From assembly GCF_027887165.1 (NCBI RefSeq), contig NC_077233.1, positions 228,184,872 through 228,248,871 on the forward strand: a stretch of 64,000 nucleotides of DNA, in the 5' to 3' direction. Below, piece after piece: positions 44,853-60,235 of this stretch. The notes under the pieces are model-generated. The model did no database searches and was not told where the DNA came from. It saw only the letters and a list, made by a program, of their open reading frames with translations. Position 1 is the first letter of the stretch, and every line of letters begins with the position of its first letter. The position numbers and the translations under genes were made by a program. The DNA comes from Monodelphis domestica (lineage: Eukaryota; Chordata; Mammalia; Didelphimorphia; Didelphidae).

Positions 44853-45334
44853 CTTCTGTAAGATGAGATTCTTTCCAGATCTAGTATTATATGTTTATAA
44901 GATATACCAGTGCCTTAGGGTTGCTAAAGGTGGTAGTGGGAAGGGAAAGATACTTTTTATATACCTAGGATTCAACTAGAAATAGTTGATATTATTGATA
45001 TATATTGAAATGATAATAGAAATAGAAAAGTGTGATTTTTTAAAAAGAGAAATGAATAATTGAAGCCGACTTTAAGAACGGACAGGCCTGATATCCAAGG
45101 AAAAGGTTTACAACAGATCTTGGGATTTCCTTTGTGATATTTCTTCTGCTTCTGGTACCCTTACATCTCAGGTTTTCTAGAATGGCATCAATTTCAAGAA
45201 AAAAAAAATATTTTTAATAAAGCTTTGCAGAAGCAATATTCTTTGACAGAGCATGTATCCTAATTTTTTTTGACTGGGAAAATGATTATTTTACTCATAT
45301 ATATACTTATATATAATATTTGTGCATATTTGTT
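44853..45334. other. Unassigned AT-rich stretch
   Basis: Nothing recognised. Confidence 0.4.
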
Positions 45335-45472
45335 TACTTCTTTCTTCTCCCCATTAGACTATGAGCTCCTTCAGGGGAATAACTGTCTTTTGCCTCCTTT
45401 TGTAATCCAGGCACTGAATACAGTGCCTGGCACACAGAAAGTGCGGAATAGTTTATTGACTGAGTGACTGAC
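45335..45472 (+). mobile_element. L2 LINE 3' end, sense
   Basis: actatgagctccttcagggg then acagtgcctggcacacagaa. Confidence 0.8.
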
Positions 45473-45774
45473 TTATTGTTAGGAGTAAGAACAGAATGAC
45501 TTGGAGTTTTGGCAGGGGCAGAGTTGAAAGATGAAGTTACACCCTTCTGAAGTGTCTTAAGGGCTTCCTTTACACTACCGTAGTGTGTTTCAACTGAACA
45601 CCTGACCTCCTCTCTTCTTATAACCTCCTGGGACTCCTACTGAAACTTCTCTAGATTTCAATGTAGATAATGGCAGCTCTCACTGTGAATTCCACCATCT
45701 GGTTTAAAAAGAAGCTATAGAAACAAAAAGGACAGTATTTTAGGGTCACTAAGCATCTACAGCTAAGAATTTAA

Positions 45775-45965
45775 AAGCAATAAATGGGAGACATTCATAG
45801 CAACATTATTTGCCATGGCAAAAACAAAACCCAAACTGCCACAAACAAAATTATGCCCCTAATAATAGATAAATTGTGGTACATTCGTGTAACAAAATAT
45901 TATGATGCAATTAGAGCTCAACAAGTATGTGCATACAGGAAGGATCTGTGATTTCCTCTAGGGTG
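45775..45965 (+). mobile_element. L1-type LINE 3' fragment, sense
   Basis: Translation around 45870-45930 gives KLWYIRVTKYYDAIRAQQV, recognisable as the L1 ORF2 C-terminal WYIYTMEYYSAIKRNE region. Confidence 0.65.
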
Positions 45966-46057
45966 GAGAATTTCTAGTACGGAAAAGAATTCTACCAACC
46001 CAGATCATAATCTTTTGTAACTTAGTCAAGAAGTCTTAGGGAATTTCCTGAGGCACA

Positions 46058-46163
46058 GTTGATCTGCCCAGGATTACACAATTAACAAATGTCAGAAGCA
46101 GGATCTAAACCTAGATGTTTCTGACTTTGAGCCCAGCCAAATTCACTCTATTGACTGCCTCTT
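46058..46163 (-). mobile_element. MIR end, antisense
   Basis: gatctgcccaggattacaca then gatctaaacctagatgtttc. Confidence 0.6.
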
Positions 46164-46255
46164 AACCAACAAGTATGAATAATATAAAGAAATCTGGGAA
46201 GCATATATGAAATGAACCAAAGGGAAAAATGACAAATTTAAAGAACATAGCAAAA

Positions 46256-46440
46256 AAGGGCAATTAAGTAGCACAGTGGATAGGGCATCAAGTCTAGAGT
46301 CAGGAGGACCTGGGTTCAAATCTGAACTGACACTTCCTAGCTTTGTGACTCTAGGCAAGTCATTTAACCTCAATTACCTAACCCATACCACTCTTCTGCC
46401 TTAGAATCTGGACCAACAGAAGGTAAAGGTTAAAAAAAAA
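46256..46440 (+). mobile_element. Type A SINE
   Basis: A full-length copy with the tail gaaggtaaaggttaaaaaa. Confidence 0.85.
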
Positions 46441-46762
46441 GAGAGAGAGAGAAACAGACTATACCAATTATAGCCACCTAAAAGAAAAGTGAAGAATAAG
46501 AATGCTGATGGAAAATTAGGAGAAACGAAAATTTTTTATCACATTTCATTTGTTGGAAAGTTCGTTACATTTAAACATACCAATTTTCACTTTATGTTTA
46601 ACTAATTCTATTAATGTTTAATATTACAGTAATAATAAATTATTTTTAAAAGTAAAAACCCAGCAAGGGATTTAATTATAGCAAAACATTTCCCAATTAA
46701 GAAATATGGTAGACCAAGTATTTTTATTTCTTTTATTATATTTTATACTTTATTAAGTGATG
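46441..46762. other. Unassigned AT-rich stretch
   Basis: Nothing recognised apart from a short GA run at its start. Confidence 0.4.
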
Positions 46763-46773
46763 AAACATTTCTT

Positions 46774-46983
46774 TTTTTCCTTTTTTTAAACCCTTGCCTT
46801 CCATCTTAGAATCAATACTGTGTATTGGTTCCAAGGCAGAAGAGTGTTAAGGGTTAGGCAATGGGGGTTAAGTGACTTGTCCAGGGTCACACAGCTGGGA
46901 AGTGTCTGAGGCCAGATTTGTACCTGGGACCTCCCATCTCTAGGCCTGACTCTCAGTCCACTGAGCCACCCAGCTGCTCCCTA
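46774..46983 (-). mobile_element. Type A SINE, antisense, with 11-bp target-site duplication
   Basis: A well-preserved copy. aaacatttctt occurs at 46763-46773 and 46984-46994. Confidence 0.92.
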
Positions 46984-46994
46984 AAACATTTCTT

Positions 46995-47520
46995 GATGAG
47001 TAGGCTGAGGTCTTAGAATCATGGCACCACAAGGGAGAGAAATTCTGGGATTTACTAAGGGCCTGAATTTAATGCCTGTGGAACATCTGATAAGAACTCT
47101 GGAGTTACTTAGGAAGTTAACTCTCTGATAACAGTTCATCTATAACACTGGCCTAACATCCCCAAACAAACAGCTGAGTTATCTCAGAAGGTGAAAGTAT
47201 TTTGGAAGCAGATCTTTCTGGAAGCTGAGGAGCCAAAACTCTATTGTACTAGGACCAGGGTCGCAGTACTGGAGAAGACAAGGAGTCTTTGGTACAGGGG
47301 CTAATCTGGAAGGTATAGGTTGTTAGTTGTGGTTTTTAGTTTTGTTTTTTTTAAACACTTCCAGGGCAAAAAGGGAGCTGCATTGACCTGAATTTCAGAA
47401 AACTCTTCCTTGAGAATGGATCTAGGAAATTACTCAATGTGTTTTGGGAACAAAGAAAAGAAATCTTTTCAATTCTTTAGCTGTTTCCTCAAGTCCATTA
47501 AAAAGAAAAAGGTGAACACT
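46995..47520. other. Unassigned stretch
   Basis: No gene or family recognised. Confidence 0.4.
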
Positions 47521-47524
47521 TACA

Positions 47525-47668
47525 AAAATGAATAATATGGAAATATGTTTTGTATGATAACACGTGTATAACCCAGATTGAATTGTTTGTCAAGCTGGAA
47601 GAGGAGAGGGAAGAAAGGAGGAGGGCAAGGTGAATCAAAATAAAATAAAGATAAAATATTTCTTTTTA
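47525..47668 (+). mobile_element. L1-type LINE terminal tail
   Basis: tggaaatatgttttgtatga, taacacgtgtataacccaga and a purine-rich gaagaggagagggaagaaag end. Confidence 0.5.
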
Positions 47669-47679
47669 AAAGTGAACAT

Positions 47680-47846
47680 GGGCAGCTAGGCAGCATAGTG
47701 GATAGAGTGCCAGGCCTGGAGTCTGGAGGACCTGGGTTCAAATCTTACCTCAGATCCTTCCTGAGTGATGCTTAATCCTCATTGCCTAGCCTTTACTTCT
47801 TTTCTGCCTTAGAATCAATACTAAAGATTTTTCAGAAAAAAAGAAG
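47680..47846 (+). mobile_element. Type A SINE, 3' end worn
   Basis: It has a clear head and B box and ends near aagatttttcagaaaaa. Confidence 0.8.
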
Positions 47847-47871
47847 TTATTTTGTTAATCCCTTAATTTAA

Positions 47872-48073
47872 AGGGCAGCAAGGTTGCTCAGTTGATAGAG
47901 AGCCAGGCCTGGAGACAGAAGACCCTGGGTTCAAATCTGTCCTCAGACACTTCCTAGCTGTGTGACACTAAGCAAGTCATTTAACCTCTATTGCCTAGCC
48001 CTTATGGTCTTCTGCCTTGGAACCAACACATAGCATTGATTCTAAGGTAGAAGTTAAGGGTTTAAAAAAAACA
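47872..48073 (+). mobile_element. Type A SINE, same orientation as its neighbour
   Basis: A full-length copy ending ttaagggtttaaaaaaaac. Confidence 0.9.
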
Positions 48074-48154
48074 CACATTTAAGACATTTTTAAAAATTAA
48101 AAGCCACAACAATCAGGCCTCACCCATCACAAGGTAAATCCAAACCCCTCATCT

Positions 48155-48345
48155 AGAGCACCTGATTTAGAGACAGAAAACCTGGATCAGATCTGGTTCA
48201 GATTCTGGTGTCTACTACTTGCTTTCTATGGAATCTTAGGCAAATCATTTAACATCCCTGAACCTCAGTTTCCTCATGTGTAAAATGAAGGCATAGCATT
48301 TGATAACCTCTAAGGTCCCTGATAGGTCTAAATGTTTGATCTTGG
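48155..48345 (+). mobile_element. MIR/CORE-SINE, sense
   Basis: gaatcttaggcaaatcattt, gaacctcagtttcctcatgt and aaggtccctgataggtctaa. Confidence 0.75.
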
Positions 48346-49326
48346 GATTCTAAGAACTTACCGAATTAAAATATTCCTACACATCTTGTGTTCCTCCCCC
48401 ACCCTTTGGTGCTTTAATTTCACTTAATTGTAGTTTGAGGAGGGGGAGAAGAGTTTCTTCTGCAGGTGGAGTCTCATTTATAAATAAACATGCCCTAGTA
48501 ACTCTATATTTTCACCTGTATCGGCATACACTGGCATTGCCTTGATTCTGATATTTAGATATTTCAGGTTTTTGTAACAAATCTGTCAGCCCAAATCAGC
48601 CTTTCTTTGGGTCTTACATAATAAATAATAAAAAAAATTTTAGTTATAGCCATGAAAAGAATTGAACTGGGAATTTCTTTCAATTTGAGGATGGGAATTC
48701 AGGGTCAAGGCTTGGGATCTGTAGTCAGTGTATTCCTCACCCCCTACTTCTTAAAGTAAGCTTAATTAAAAATATATAGCTTGACTGCTGAAAGGTATAA
48801 TATACACCCTTCTAACTCCTAAATATGGTGGAAATTTTTTGCTAATCTGGGAAAAGCACATAAAGAAATGACCCCAGACTGAGAGGAAAGAAGTTAAAGC
48901 TGAACCTCAGAATATTCTCCAGGAGGTCTTCCTTTGTCTCCCATAGTTCCACACTGGATGTCTGCTGGACTAAGCAGACCTTCTGTCTTTTTGGAGTATT
49001 TGAAATTCCCCAACTTATCTAGTCATACACGAACATCTTTCTTCTCTTAAACTGATGTGTAGTAGAATTTTTAAAAATAACTTTATTAGAAAAACAAGGA
49101 GGAAAGTATAAAAAAACATGAGATGGACACATAGTCATTGAAGCATCTTTTTATCTAGTTCTGTCCTATCCTATGGAGGCTAGAAGAGCAAAGAAGTCTT
49201 TCTTAGCATGGAATATCTTTGAGGTGAGGCTAAGAGGCAACATCAGAAACAGGACTTCGGCCCCAAACAGGTCCCAAGTACAGTTTTTAGAGAGTTAAAC
49301 CCAAATTCTAGAGTTGGGTTTCGGCT
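48346..49326. other. Unassigned non-coding stretch
   Basis: No supported feature. Confidence 0.4.
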
Positions 49327-49600
49327 GTGAATACTGTACCCCTTTGTGCCTTTCATAAAATGACTAATATGAAAATATTCTTTCAATGGCAACACATGTA
49401 CAACCTATATCAAATTGCTTGCCTTCTCAATGAAGGGGTCAGAGCAGGAAAGAGGAAGAGATTTTGGAACTCAGCATTTCTTTTAAATGATGTTAAAATT
49501 GTTTCCACACAAAATTGTAAAAATACTTCAAAAAAGAATATTGCCATTAGAAATGGTGACAAAAGGAAAAGCATATTAGGAACTTTATAGGATCCATTCT
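49327..49600 (+). mobile_element. L1-type LINE terminal tail, sense
   Basis: aacacatgtacaacctatat, caaattgcttgccttctcaa and gattttggaactcagcattt are typical of marsupial L1 3' ends as remembered. Confidence 0.55.
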
Positions 49601-49605
49601 TTTTA

Positions 49606-50190
49606 TTAAAGAAATTAGATTTGATATTTTTCATTTTTATTTTTCCCATACTTCCCTCCTGTATCCTTCTCCTTCTCGGACTCCATTGAGCCATCCTTAA
49701 TAACAAAGGATTAAAATGAGAAAGAGAAATCAGCAAAACCAATCAACAAATGGAAAAAATCTGAAATTATATGCCATGTTCCACACTCACGTATGCACTC
49801 TTTCTTCAACTCTGCAACAGAATGGGGAGAGATGTTTTTTCATGACTTCTTTTGGGTCAAGTTTGTTCCTTGGAATTTGCAATATTTATGTTCAGTTGTT
49901 TTTATGACTGTTATTCTTTCCATGTATATTGTTATAGTCATTGTGTACATTGTTTTCTTGGTTCTGCTTATTTTACTTTGTATCAGTTCATGTAAGTTTT
50001 TCCATGCTTTCCTGAATTCATCACATTCATCATTTTTTACATCTCAGTAATATTCCATTATATTGATGTACCATAATTTGTTGAACTATTCTCTAATGGA
50101 AGAGAATCTACTTTGTTTCCAATTCTTGATTACCACAGAAAATGCCACCATAAAGTTTTTTATATATATGGAGTCTTTCTTTTCATTATT
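49606..50190 (-). mobile_element. L1-type LINE 3' region, antisense
   Basis: ttctccttctcggactccattgag-like text, ttgttttcttggttctgctt, atcagttcatgtaagttttt and ccataatttgttgaactatt parallel the antisense copies at 7073 and 42090. With the preceding sense tail it forms a converging pair. Confidence 0.55.
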
Positions 50191-51034
50191 GAATTGTGGT
50201 TCTTTCTTGACGAAACAAATAGACAAGACCTCACTTGTGTCTTTAAGGGGAGGAAGGGAGCTGTTTTAATGAAGTTTTAGTAGCTTCTGCTAGTTTGGGG
50301 TATAATGTGTATTATTAGGATCACGGGCATTAGTTGAAGGCCAGTATGAAGAAGTAGCAGAGACTGAAAAGTAGAAAGAGATTCTTTGCAAAGGCACATG
50401 AGCTCAGCTATGCTTTGTGGGCTATTTTTGCAGAGAAAGATACCCAGGCTGCTATTCTATGTCATACCATACAAGTAGCTAGGAACAAAGAGGTTTCTGA
50501 GAGATTGGAAGCTACCAATGGGGCAAGAAAGCCTGAAGGTTGTGTAGCCTGAGCCTAAGTAGAGGAAAGAAAGAGCTGGTCCTTCTCCTGGAGCACTATG
50601 GTGGTGATGGCAAAGATCCCAAAGTGGAGAGAGCATTGCAGGATCATGTGCCCTCCAAGGACTACATGTCCCAAAATATTCATAACAACAATGGAGAGAT
50701 GGCTAGAAAATATGATGTGCTCAAGCCTAAAGTGGAGGGAGCAGCAAGGAGCCACAATGCTACAGCTTTGGAGATTTTATACATGTATCTTCTACATACT
50801 GTTTATAGCCAAACTACATAGGTGCCTTTTCATGCATGCCCCCTGGCCATATGTGTTCCCTACATGTGTGTTTCTCTTTATGTGTTCCCTAAAGGTATCT
50901 ACTTTTTCTTCTTATAGTGTGGGAGATTGTACCCCAAGTTCATAAAGGCACAATCCTATTCATGCCCACCCATCCTGTAGGACTCTAAAACCATGTTCTC
51001 CCAATGGTTGTACATTATACTTATATTATTCCTT
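50191..51034. other. Unassigned non-coding stretch
   Basis: Overlapping frames at 50540-50945 have no recognised domain. They share the local tandem text agtggagrgagca (50622 and 50733). Confidence 0.4.
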
Positions 51035-51295
51035 CCAAATACATTATTTTTAATGTTTTATCTTTATTCCAATAACAATTTTCCACACGAATTTTCCAAA
51101 GTTATATGTTTCATGTTATCTCCCTCCCTTTTTCCCTCCCCTCTCTCAAAGCTGACAAGCAATTCAATCTACCAAACATATTATTATAAAAATAAAGTTT
51201 TATTAGCATATTTTGTTTTCATATCACCTATACTTTCTAATGTGTCCCTTTTGTACCCTCTCCCAGATGGGGGAGGGGAAGAGAGAGAGAATAAA
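51035..51295 (-). mobile_element. L1-type LINE tail, antisense
   Basis: gaattttccaaagttatatg, then tttcatgttatctccctccc and aaagctgacaagcaattcaa. Confidence 0.5.
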
Positions 51296-51870
51296 ACTAA
51301 AAAACACAAAAAATATCTTAACCTTGTATTTAATGTTATATAGCTAGTCTTCCACTTCTGCAAAGAAGGGATAGTGTGAGGAAGTGCCTATTCATATTTC
51401 TTTTGTGAGACCACATTTAAACTACAATCTATTCTTTCCTAGAGTTTAAAAATGACAACAAAAAATCCTGTTGGTTCAAAGGAGCAAGAGTCAAGAATTT
51501 GCTTAAAGCAAGAAGAAAGATGGGGTTTGAGAAAGCTGTTAAGATATAAATGTTTTCTAGGAGGGGCAACATAGCCAATTCATTATAGTAGCATAGATTG
51601 TTTTTTCATATAACTCCAGGTAAATCTCTGAAGGAATGAGATCTAATAACCTTTAGTACTGATAGATGTAAGTATTGAGGTGCTATTGGGGAAAGATAGT
51701 TGAGGTATGAGAGTGAGTAGCATGAAGACAATGAATACTTGATAGAGTCACAAAAAGCAAGGAGGAATATGCCAAAAGGAAAGCAATAAATCAAAGTCAT
51801 ACTGTACATGCTTTACAGTTTTACTTCATTCACAGCTGGCACTTAATCTTTGTTTATTTGTTTGTTTATT
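51296..51870. other. Unassigned stretch
   Basis: Nothing recognised. Confidence 0.4.
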
Positions 51871-51871
51871 T

Positions 51872-52062
51872 AATTCTCACCTTTCATCTTAGAATCAATA
51901 CTAAGTATGTTTCTATTCCAAGGCAGAAGAGTGGTAAGGACTAAACAATTAAGTGACTTGCCCAGGGTCACATAGCTAAGAATTATCTGAAGCCACATTT
52001 GAACTCAGGACCTCTGGTCTCCAGGTATGGCTCTCTATCCCTTGAGCCACCTAGCTGCCCCT
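51872..52062 (-). mobile_element. Type A SINE, antisense
   Basis: A full-length diverged copy ending gccacctagctgcccct. Confidence 0.85.
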
Positions 52063-52080
52063 AAATATGTTTCCTTTTCC

Positions 52081-52182
52081 TTTTTTTTTAAAGCCCTTAC
52101 TTTCTGTCTTCGTAACAACTCTTAAGACAGAAGATTAAGGGCTAGGCAAACAGTTAAGTGACTTGCACAGGGTCACACTGCA
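52081..52182 (-). mobile_element. Type A SINE, antisense, partial
   Basis: It runs from a T-run and aaagcccttactttctgtct to agggtcacactgca. The head half is missing. Confidence 0.75.
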
Positions 52183-53489
52183 TTATCTTTTTCTTAAATA
52201 TTTTTTAGCAATCTAAGAAAGAATATCCAAATCATATCATATCATGAATAATTCCCTGGTTACTTTCTGCATGTCTAAATAGCTAAAGTACCAAGTTTAA
52301 TATCTTTGAGCATACATTTTAAAATACTGGCATGTAATAAGTTAACAATGAGATACTTAGAAGCCTAGGGACCCCTTTGAGTTACAAAAACAAAGAATTG
52401 GTATTGTAACAGTTTCCTTAGTCTGGTAAGCTTGGACTCTGTGTTCTCCACTGAGTCAAGGATAAAGTAAAAGCAGGGAGTACTCTTAGACCCAGATGAA
52501 GTCAGAATAAATGACAAGGTTAATAGAAGGAATGAGTTCTCTTAGTTTATTAGTTACTTTACTAGAATAAGAAGAGTGTGCTTAGTTTTCCAAGAAGACA
52601 GGTCTTCCCCAAGGCATGCCCATATTATCATTATTCCATTCAGTAAATAATCTAAAAACCTAACTGAAATCAGGGTAGTTTTATTTTTTAATTTCTGCAA
52701 TACTTTATCTTGTTTCACAATAAACTATAAAATGTGAGCAAGATTTTACTTGTGAAAATGGGGTTTTCCAATTAGCAACAAGAACTTAGAATTCCTTTTC
52801 AAGCCAACTGATTGCAAATTAATAAAATGTAACTAACAATTTTAGTTTTCAAAAAAGAGCATAAAGCTATTTATTTCTTCTGAGAACTCCATCTTATTTC
52901 CTTATAAATACAATAATTTAAGATCTGACAATAGAATTCTCTCTCAAATTAGCCTCTTATAATGTTCCCAATAACTCAATTTTTTAAAAAATTATCTTAA
53001 AAATTTTTATATATCTAAATGGGGAATATTTAATTAAATAAAATTTTAAAAATCTTTTGATGTTCCCACCATTCCTATTTTATTTTTTAGTTCCTGTTAG
53101 TGATTTGCTTTTCTTCTATTTGCTTTACATGTGTTTAAGAAATTACTAGAAAATGTTAAAGTTGGCATTATCATAGAAAAAAATCCCCTGAACATTTGGC
53201 TTTATTCTGTACTCCACAAATGAAAAGTCCTATTTGTCATTCTGGCTGCCAAGCATTTTGTAGTTTTCACCTCTCTCTGACTCTGTTATCAACTTCACAG
53301 GATCAGAGGAGATTCAAAACTGGCTCCCATTTCTAATCTTTCAATGTTAAAGTAATTTTTTAAATCCAAATTTGGCAACTTGATTATTGTCTGCCTTGAC
53401 CTTTCAGGGTTCTATTTGTAGATCTGAAATCTTAAAGTTTGTTGAGGTTTGTTTTTTAAAAGTTGACTGTTCCTAACCACATGCAAGAA
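52183..53489. other. Repeat-poor AT-rich region upstream of OCM
   Basis: 1.3 kb with no recognisable interspersed repeat. As the upstream flank of OCM beyond the microsatellite, it is a plausible place for distal control elements, but no motif stands out. Confidence 0.4.
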
Positions 53490-53581
53490 AGAGAAAGAGA
53501 GAGGAGAAAGCAAGAAAGCAAGCAAGAAAGCAAGCAAGAAAGAAAGAAAGAAAGCAAGCAAGAAAGCAAGCAAGAAAGAAA

Positions 53582-53666
<85 letters not shown>

Positions 53667-53904
53667 AAGGAAGGAAGGAAGGAAGGAAGGAAGGAAGGAA
53701 GGAAGGAAGGAAGGAAGGAAGGAAGGAAGGAAGGAAGGAAGGAAGGAAGGAAGGAAGGAAGGAAGGAAGGAAGGAAAGAAGGAAGGAAAGAAGGAAGGAA
53801 AGAAGGAAAGAAGGAAGGAAGGAAGAAAAAGGAAGAAAGAAAGAAAGAGAGAGAGAAAGAGAGAAAGAAAGCAAGAAAGCAAGAAAGCAAGAAAGCAAGA
53901 AAGC

Positions 53905-53965
<61 letters not shown>
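53490..53965 (+). repeat. Compound polypurine microsatellite (GCAA/GAAA/GGAA)
   Basis: Block order on the + strand: (gcaagaaa)n 53514-53580, (gaaa)n to about 53663, (ggaa)n about 53668-53774 (some 27 units), mixed gaaagg, gaga runs, then (gcaagaaa)n 53868-53905 and (gaaa)n to 53963. The GCAA-then-GAAA order occurs twice. Open frames up to 189 codons cross it and are only repeat translations. It ends about 90 bp before the OCM TATA box. Confidence 0.97.
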
Positions 53966-53966
<1 letters not shown>

Positions 53967-54053
53967 CCATTAGTAAGGGAGGAAATCTGAGCTCTGGCCA
54001 TTTGATCCCAGAAAAGGAAATCCAAGAAGCAGTTATTGTCACTTTTTGAATCC

Positions 54054-54060
54054 TATATAA
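54054..54060 (+). promoter_or_regulatory. TATA box of OCM
   Basis: tcctatataagg gives a canonical TATATAA. It lies about 30 bp before the inferred start of a short exon with a good donor, and 868 bp before the start codon. Confidence 0.7.
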
Positions 54061-54084
54061 GGTAGAGTTGGTAACATCACAAAA

Positions 54085-54145
54085 GCACATCTGTTTTCTG
54101 CTTTCTTCGACTCTTTTTCCTGCTCCTTGAGGAAAATCCAGAAAG
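54085..54145 (+). other. OCM: OCM non-coding exon 1 (inferred)
   Basis: The 5' end is set about 30 bp after the TATA box and the 3' end by the donor aaag|gtgagc at 54145/54146. It has no ATG in good context. A leader exon split from the ATG exon is the known layout of parvalbumin-family genes. The exact start site is inference. Confidence 0.6.
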
Positions 54146-54921
54146 GTGAGCAGTGGCCAAAACCCCCCAATTCCAGGCTCTTTCTTCCTTTGCTGCATTT
54201 AGAATTTGTTTATAATATACATTTATGATATAAATAAGAAGCTTATAGTTTATAATAAGGATTATTAGCATGCTCAAATTTTCCCCTCTCTCCCCCCACT
54301 CAAGGAGTTGAGATCTGTATGGTTTGTTATCTCTAGTATATAAGTATATCATTCATTTAATTCCCATACTTGAAAGTAGATAATATACTTTTTTTCTGTT
54401 TTTAATTTATGTTTTGCCACAATTTTCCATGGGGTTAGCTCAAATTGCTTTTGCTTTTATATAAACCATCCAAAAAAGCAGTGTCTCTACTTTTTAAAAG
54501 TGGGAAGCAGTCTAGATGTGTTTGCATTTTTAAATGCAGCTTATTTGTGGATGCTTACACTAAAGTTATTTTCAGAATTTGAAAAATAAAATTAATTCTT
54601 TCTTTTAATTTTGGGGCAGAAATATAATGTTCTGTATTAGAAATTTAAGTAGACTCCCAAGTTCAATACATTTCATTTCTCTTTTGATGTAAATTGGGAG
54701 AAAGTACTAAGAAGAATGCTCCTGATTAGGATAGACATATAAGATTGGTGCCTTAAGAAAATTCATTAAAGTCCTCTTTTTACATTTTGTCCCAATACTT
54801 TTAAATTCTGAACAAATAATCAGTTTAATTGGAACCTCCTAGAATATATTTAACTCTCTATATGGATTTTTACTTATTGTAATTCATTACATCTCATTTG
54901 TTCTATGCAATCAGGTTAAAA

Positions 54922-57913
<2,992 letters not shown>

Positions 57914-58185
57914 AGCCCCAAAGTCTATGGAGACAGAAAAAAATGAAAGGGACAAACTACAGGAAGGCCTCCATAATCTTTTGAATGGGAAATTCCACAT
58001 TCTATCCCTAATTTATTTTTTTTTCCTGACAAGCATCTGTAATGTGCTCATTGCTTTAGTGAGCTAATAAGACAGCAATTAATGACTTTTTTTGATAGCA
58101 TGTATAGTTCTGATGTCTCCTGTTAGGAACCTCAGCAGACAATGCCCTTAAAAAAATCATCCAATAAAAATACGTTTCTCATCTG
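57914..58185 (+). other. OCM: OCM 3' UTR (inferred)
   Basis: About 270 bp from the stop codon to the likely cleavage point just after the poly(A) signal. No repeat is inserted. Confidence 0.7.
58163..58168 (+). terminator. Poly(A) signal of OCM
   Basis: AATAAA, followed 20-35 bp later by a GT-rich gctgtgtgggtgtgttc, the standard downstream element. Confidence 0.8.
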
Positions 58186-59779
58186 CTGCTGTGTGGGTGT
58201 GTTCTTTGCCAGTAAGTTACAGAAATGATTACAATTTAGACTTCCAAGGTTATTCTTTGGCAGTTCCCAGCAAGGTTTCTTGTTTGTCAAGCAATGAAGA
58301 TGTGATGTAGTCTTAGGAAATTTCTGGCATGTGAGCTAACAAGGAAACAAAAATAATAATAGACAACTGTTATTTGATTCGCTGAGAAGTCATCGTAAAT
58401 AAGTATTATATGTGGATAATAGGGTATGAATAATCTAAAGACAGCACAACAGACAAACTAGACTTTAGGAGGTCTGGTCATGTTAGCTTGATAGGCAAGG
58501 GATTAATGCCCTTTCATCTCTAATTTTAGTTTCCTACCTCTACACCCCCCCTCCCCATTTTCTTGGCCATTCACTACTTTCCAAGCTACTGTTCAATACC
58601 CTTCGCCAACTTGTGTTGCCATTTAGCATGGGAAGCAGAACTGCGGTGTACTGTTACTGTACTTTTGATTAGGACTAGGGATGGACTATCTCAGCAAAGT
58701 AGGCCAGGTGAATACTCATGAAGCCAAGGCTCTCAGAAGTTTTCTAAGTGAACAACTACCGCTGTTTTTTCTTACCTTTGGCAAGTATAAAAAGGGTAGG
58801 TTATTATTAATATCATGGTATATCCCTAAAGAGTAAAAAGAAAATTTCTCAGTAGTTTTTAGAATAAACAAGTTTTTTGCATCACAAAGGAAGCTAAAAC
58901 ATCATGGAAAATTTCAATGAATTCTCTGGATAGCATGGTCACTTGGGAAAAGGTTAACTTTTTCCTAACTCATTCCCCAAATCCCAAATTTGGTAATGAC
59001 TCCTGGGATTCTCTGAGATGTTTAGAGCATCTAGATTGCTTTATTATTTCTGCACTAAACCATTTCCAGATCACCTTTTTAGTTCTCTTGTTGAGTAGGT
59101 CCCTGGCCACATAATCTATCCAATATTGATCCAAACATTGGAGATACAACTTGTAGAGCATGCTAAATTGTTCCAAGAGAATTATGTTCCAGCATTTACT
59201 GGATAGGGGAATCTAGGCCACTTTGAAATGAAGATGGGTATTAGGAGAGTGAAAATTACTAGATAAACATTACTTCTTATACTCCTTTATACTCTTCTCT
59301 TCCTTCTCTTCCTCCATCCCAAATTCCTCCATCAACCTATTCCTGAACCCTTTCATTCCCTTCTGGCAGAAATATTGATTAGATGGATAAGGCTGATGTT
59401 TTTCCCCTCCCTTTTTTTTGTAAGGCTAGCAACAAAGGAGACATGAAATGACTCAAAAGACAAATCTCTCAAAATATGTCCTCAGGATTTCTGACCTCTT
59501 AAATTAGAAAGTGGCATTGGCCTCAAGTCTTCATTAGTAACACTGACTACAGCTCATACCTTCTTTTCTCATCACCATACTTCTGTTGGCTGTGTTATAA
59601 CACTCTCATTTTTCTATTAGATTTCTTTAACTTGTTCACTCCAACAATTCCCTTAAAGGGACCATTAAAATAGCTCTTAAACTTACTCTTCATTAGACTC
59701 CTATTAAAGATTTTATTCTTGAACAGTGGCACATCATTCACACACAAAAAAAATTGTTGTGGGTTCAAAACAGTTTTAT
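58186..59779. other. Repeat-poor region downstream of OCM
   Basis: 1.6 kb without recognised interspersed repeats or exons. Confidence 0.4.
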
Positions 59780-59792
59780 TGGATTCAGTTTT

Positions 59793-59977
59793 TTTTTTTT
59801 GGTTGCTAAACTATTACTTTCTGTCTCAGAATTAATGTTCCAAGACAGAGGAGTGGTAAGGGCTAGGCAATGGGGATTAAGTGACTTTCCCAGGATCACC
59901 TGGGTAGGAAGGCTTGAATCCAGGACCTTCCAACTCTAGGCTTGACTCTCAATCCACTGAGCTACCTAGCTACCCCC
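59793..59977 (-). mobile_element. Type A SINE, antisense, with 13-bp target-site duplication
   Basis: tggattcagtttt at 59780-59792 and 59978-59990 is perfect. The copy itself is moderately diverged. Confidence 0.93.
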
Positions 59978-60235
59978 TGGATTCAGTTTTAAAGGGCATG
60001 TGAGAAAAGCAAGTAATTCACTGTTACAATTAACCTGTGATAAGACTATGGATTTCATATTATATTTTCTGTTAGTAAGAATGACATCTAAAGAACTTAT
60101 GATTAGAAATTGAAATTACAGATATTCTGTCTCTGATATGTATAAAAGGAGCTGTCATGTTGCTCTGTCTCAAAGGATATCATTAGATCTTGCTGATTTT
60201 TCTCTCTTAAGGGAAAGTGGTCAAAGGCATAGTCA

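Noticed and set aside
50540-50945. Overlapping frames of 93 and 115 codons
   Set aside because: Shared short tandem text and no recognised domain. Two frames open over the same stretch suggests composition rather than coding.
53412-54198. Open frames of 164-241 codons on both strands
   Set aside because: They are translations of the polypurine microsatellite (FLPSFLPS / KERKKERK). No protein is implied.
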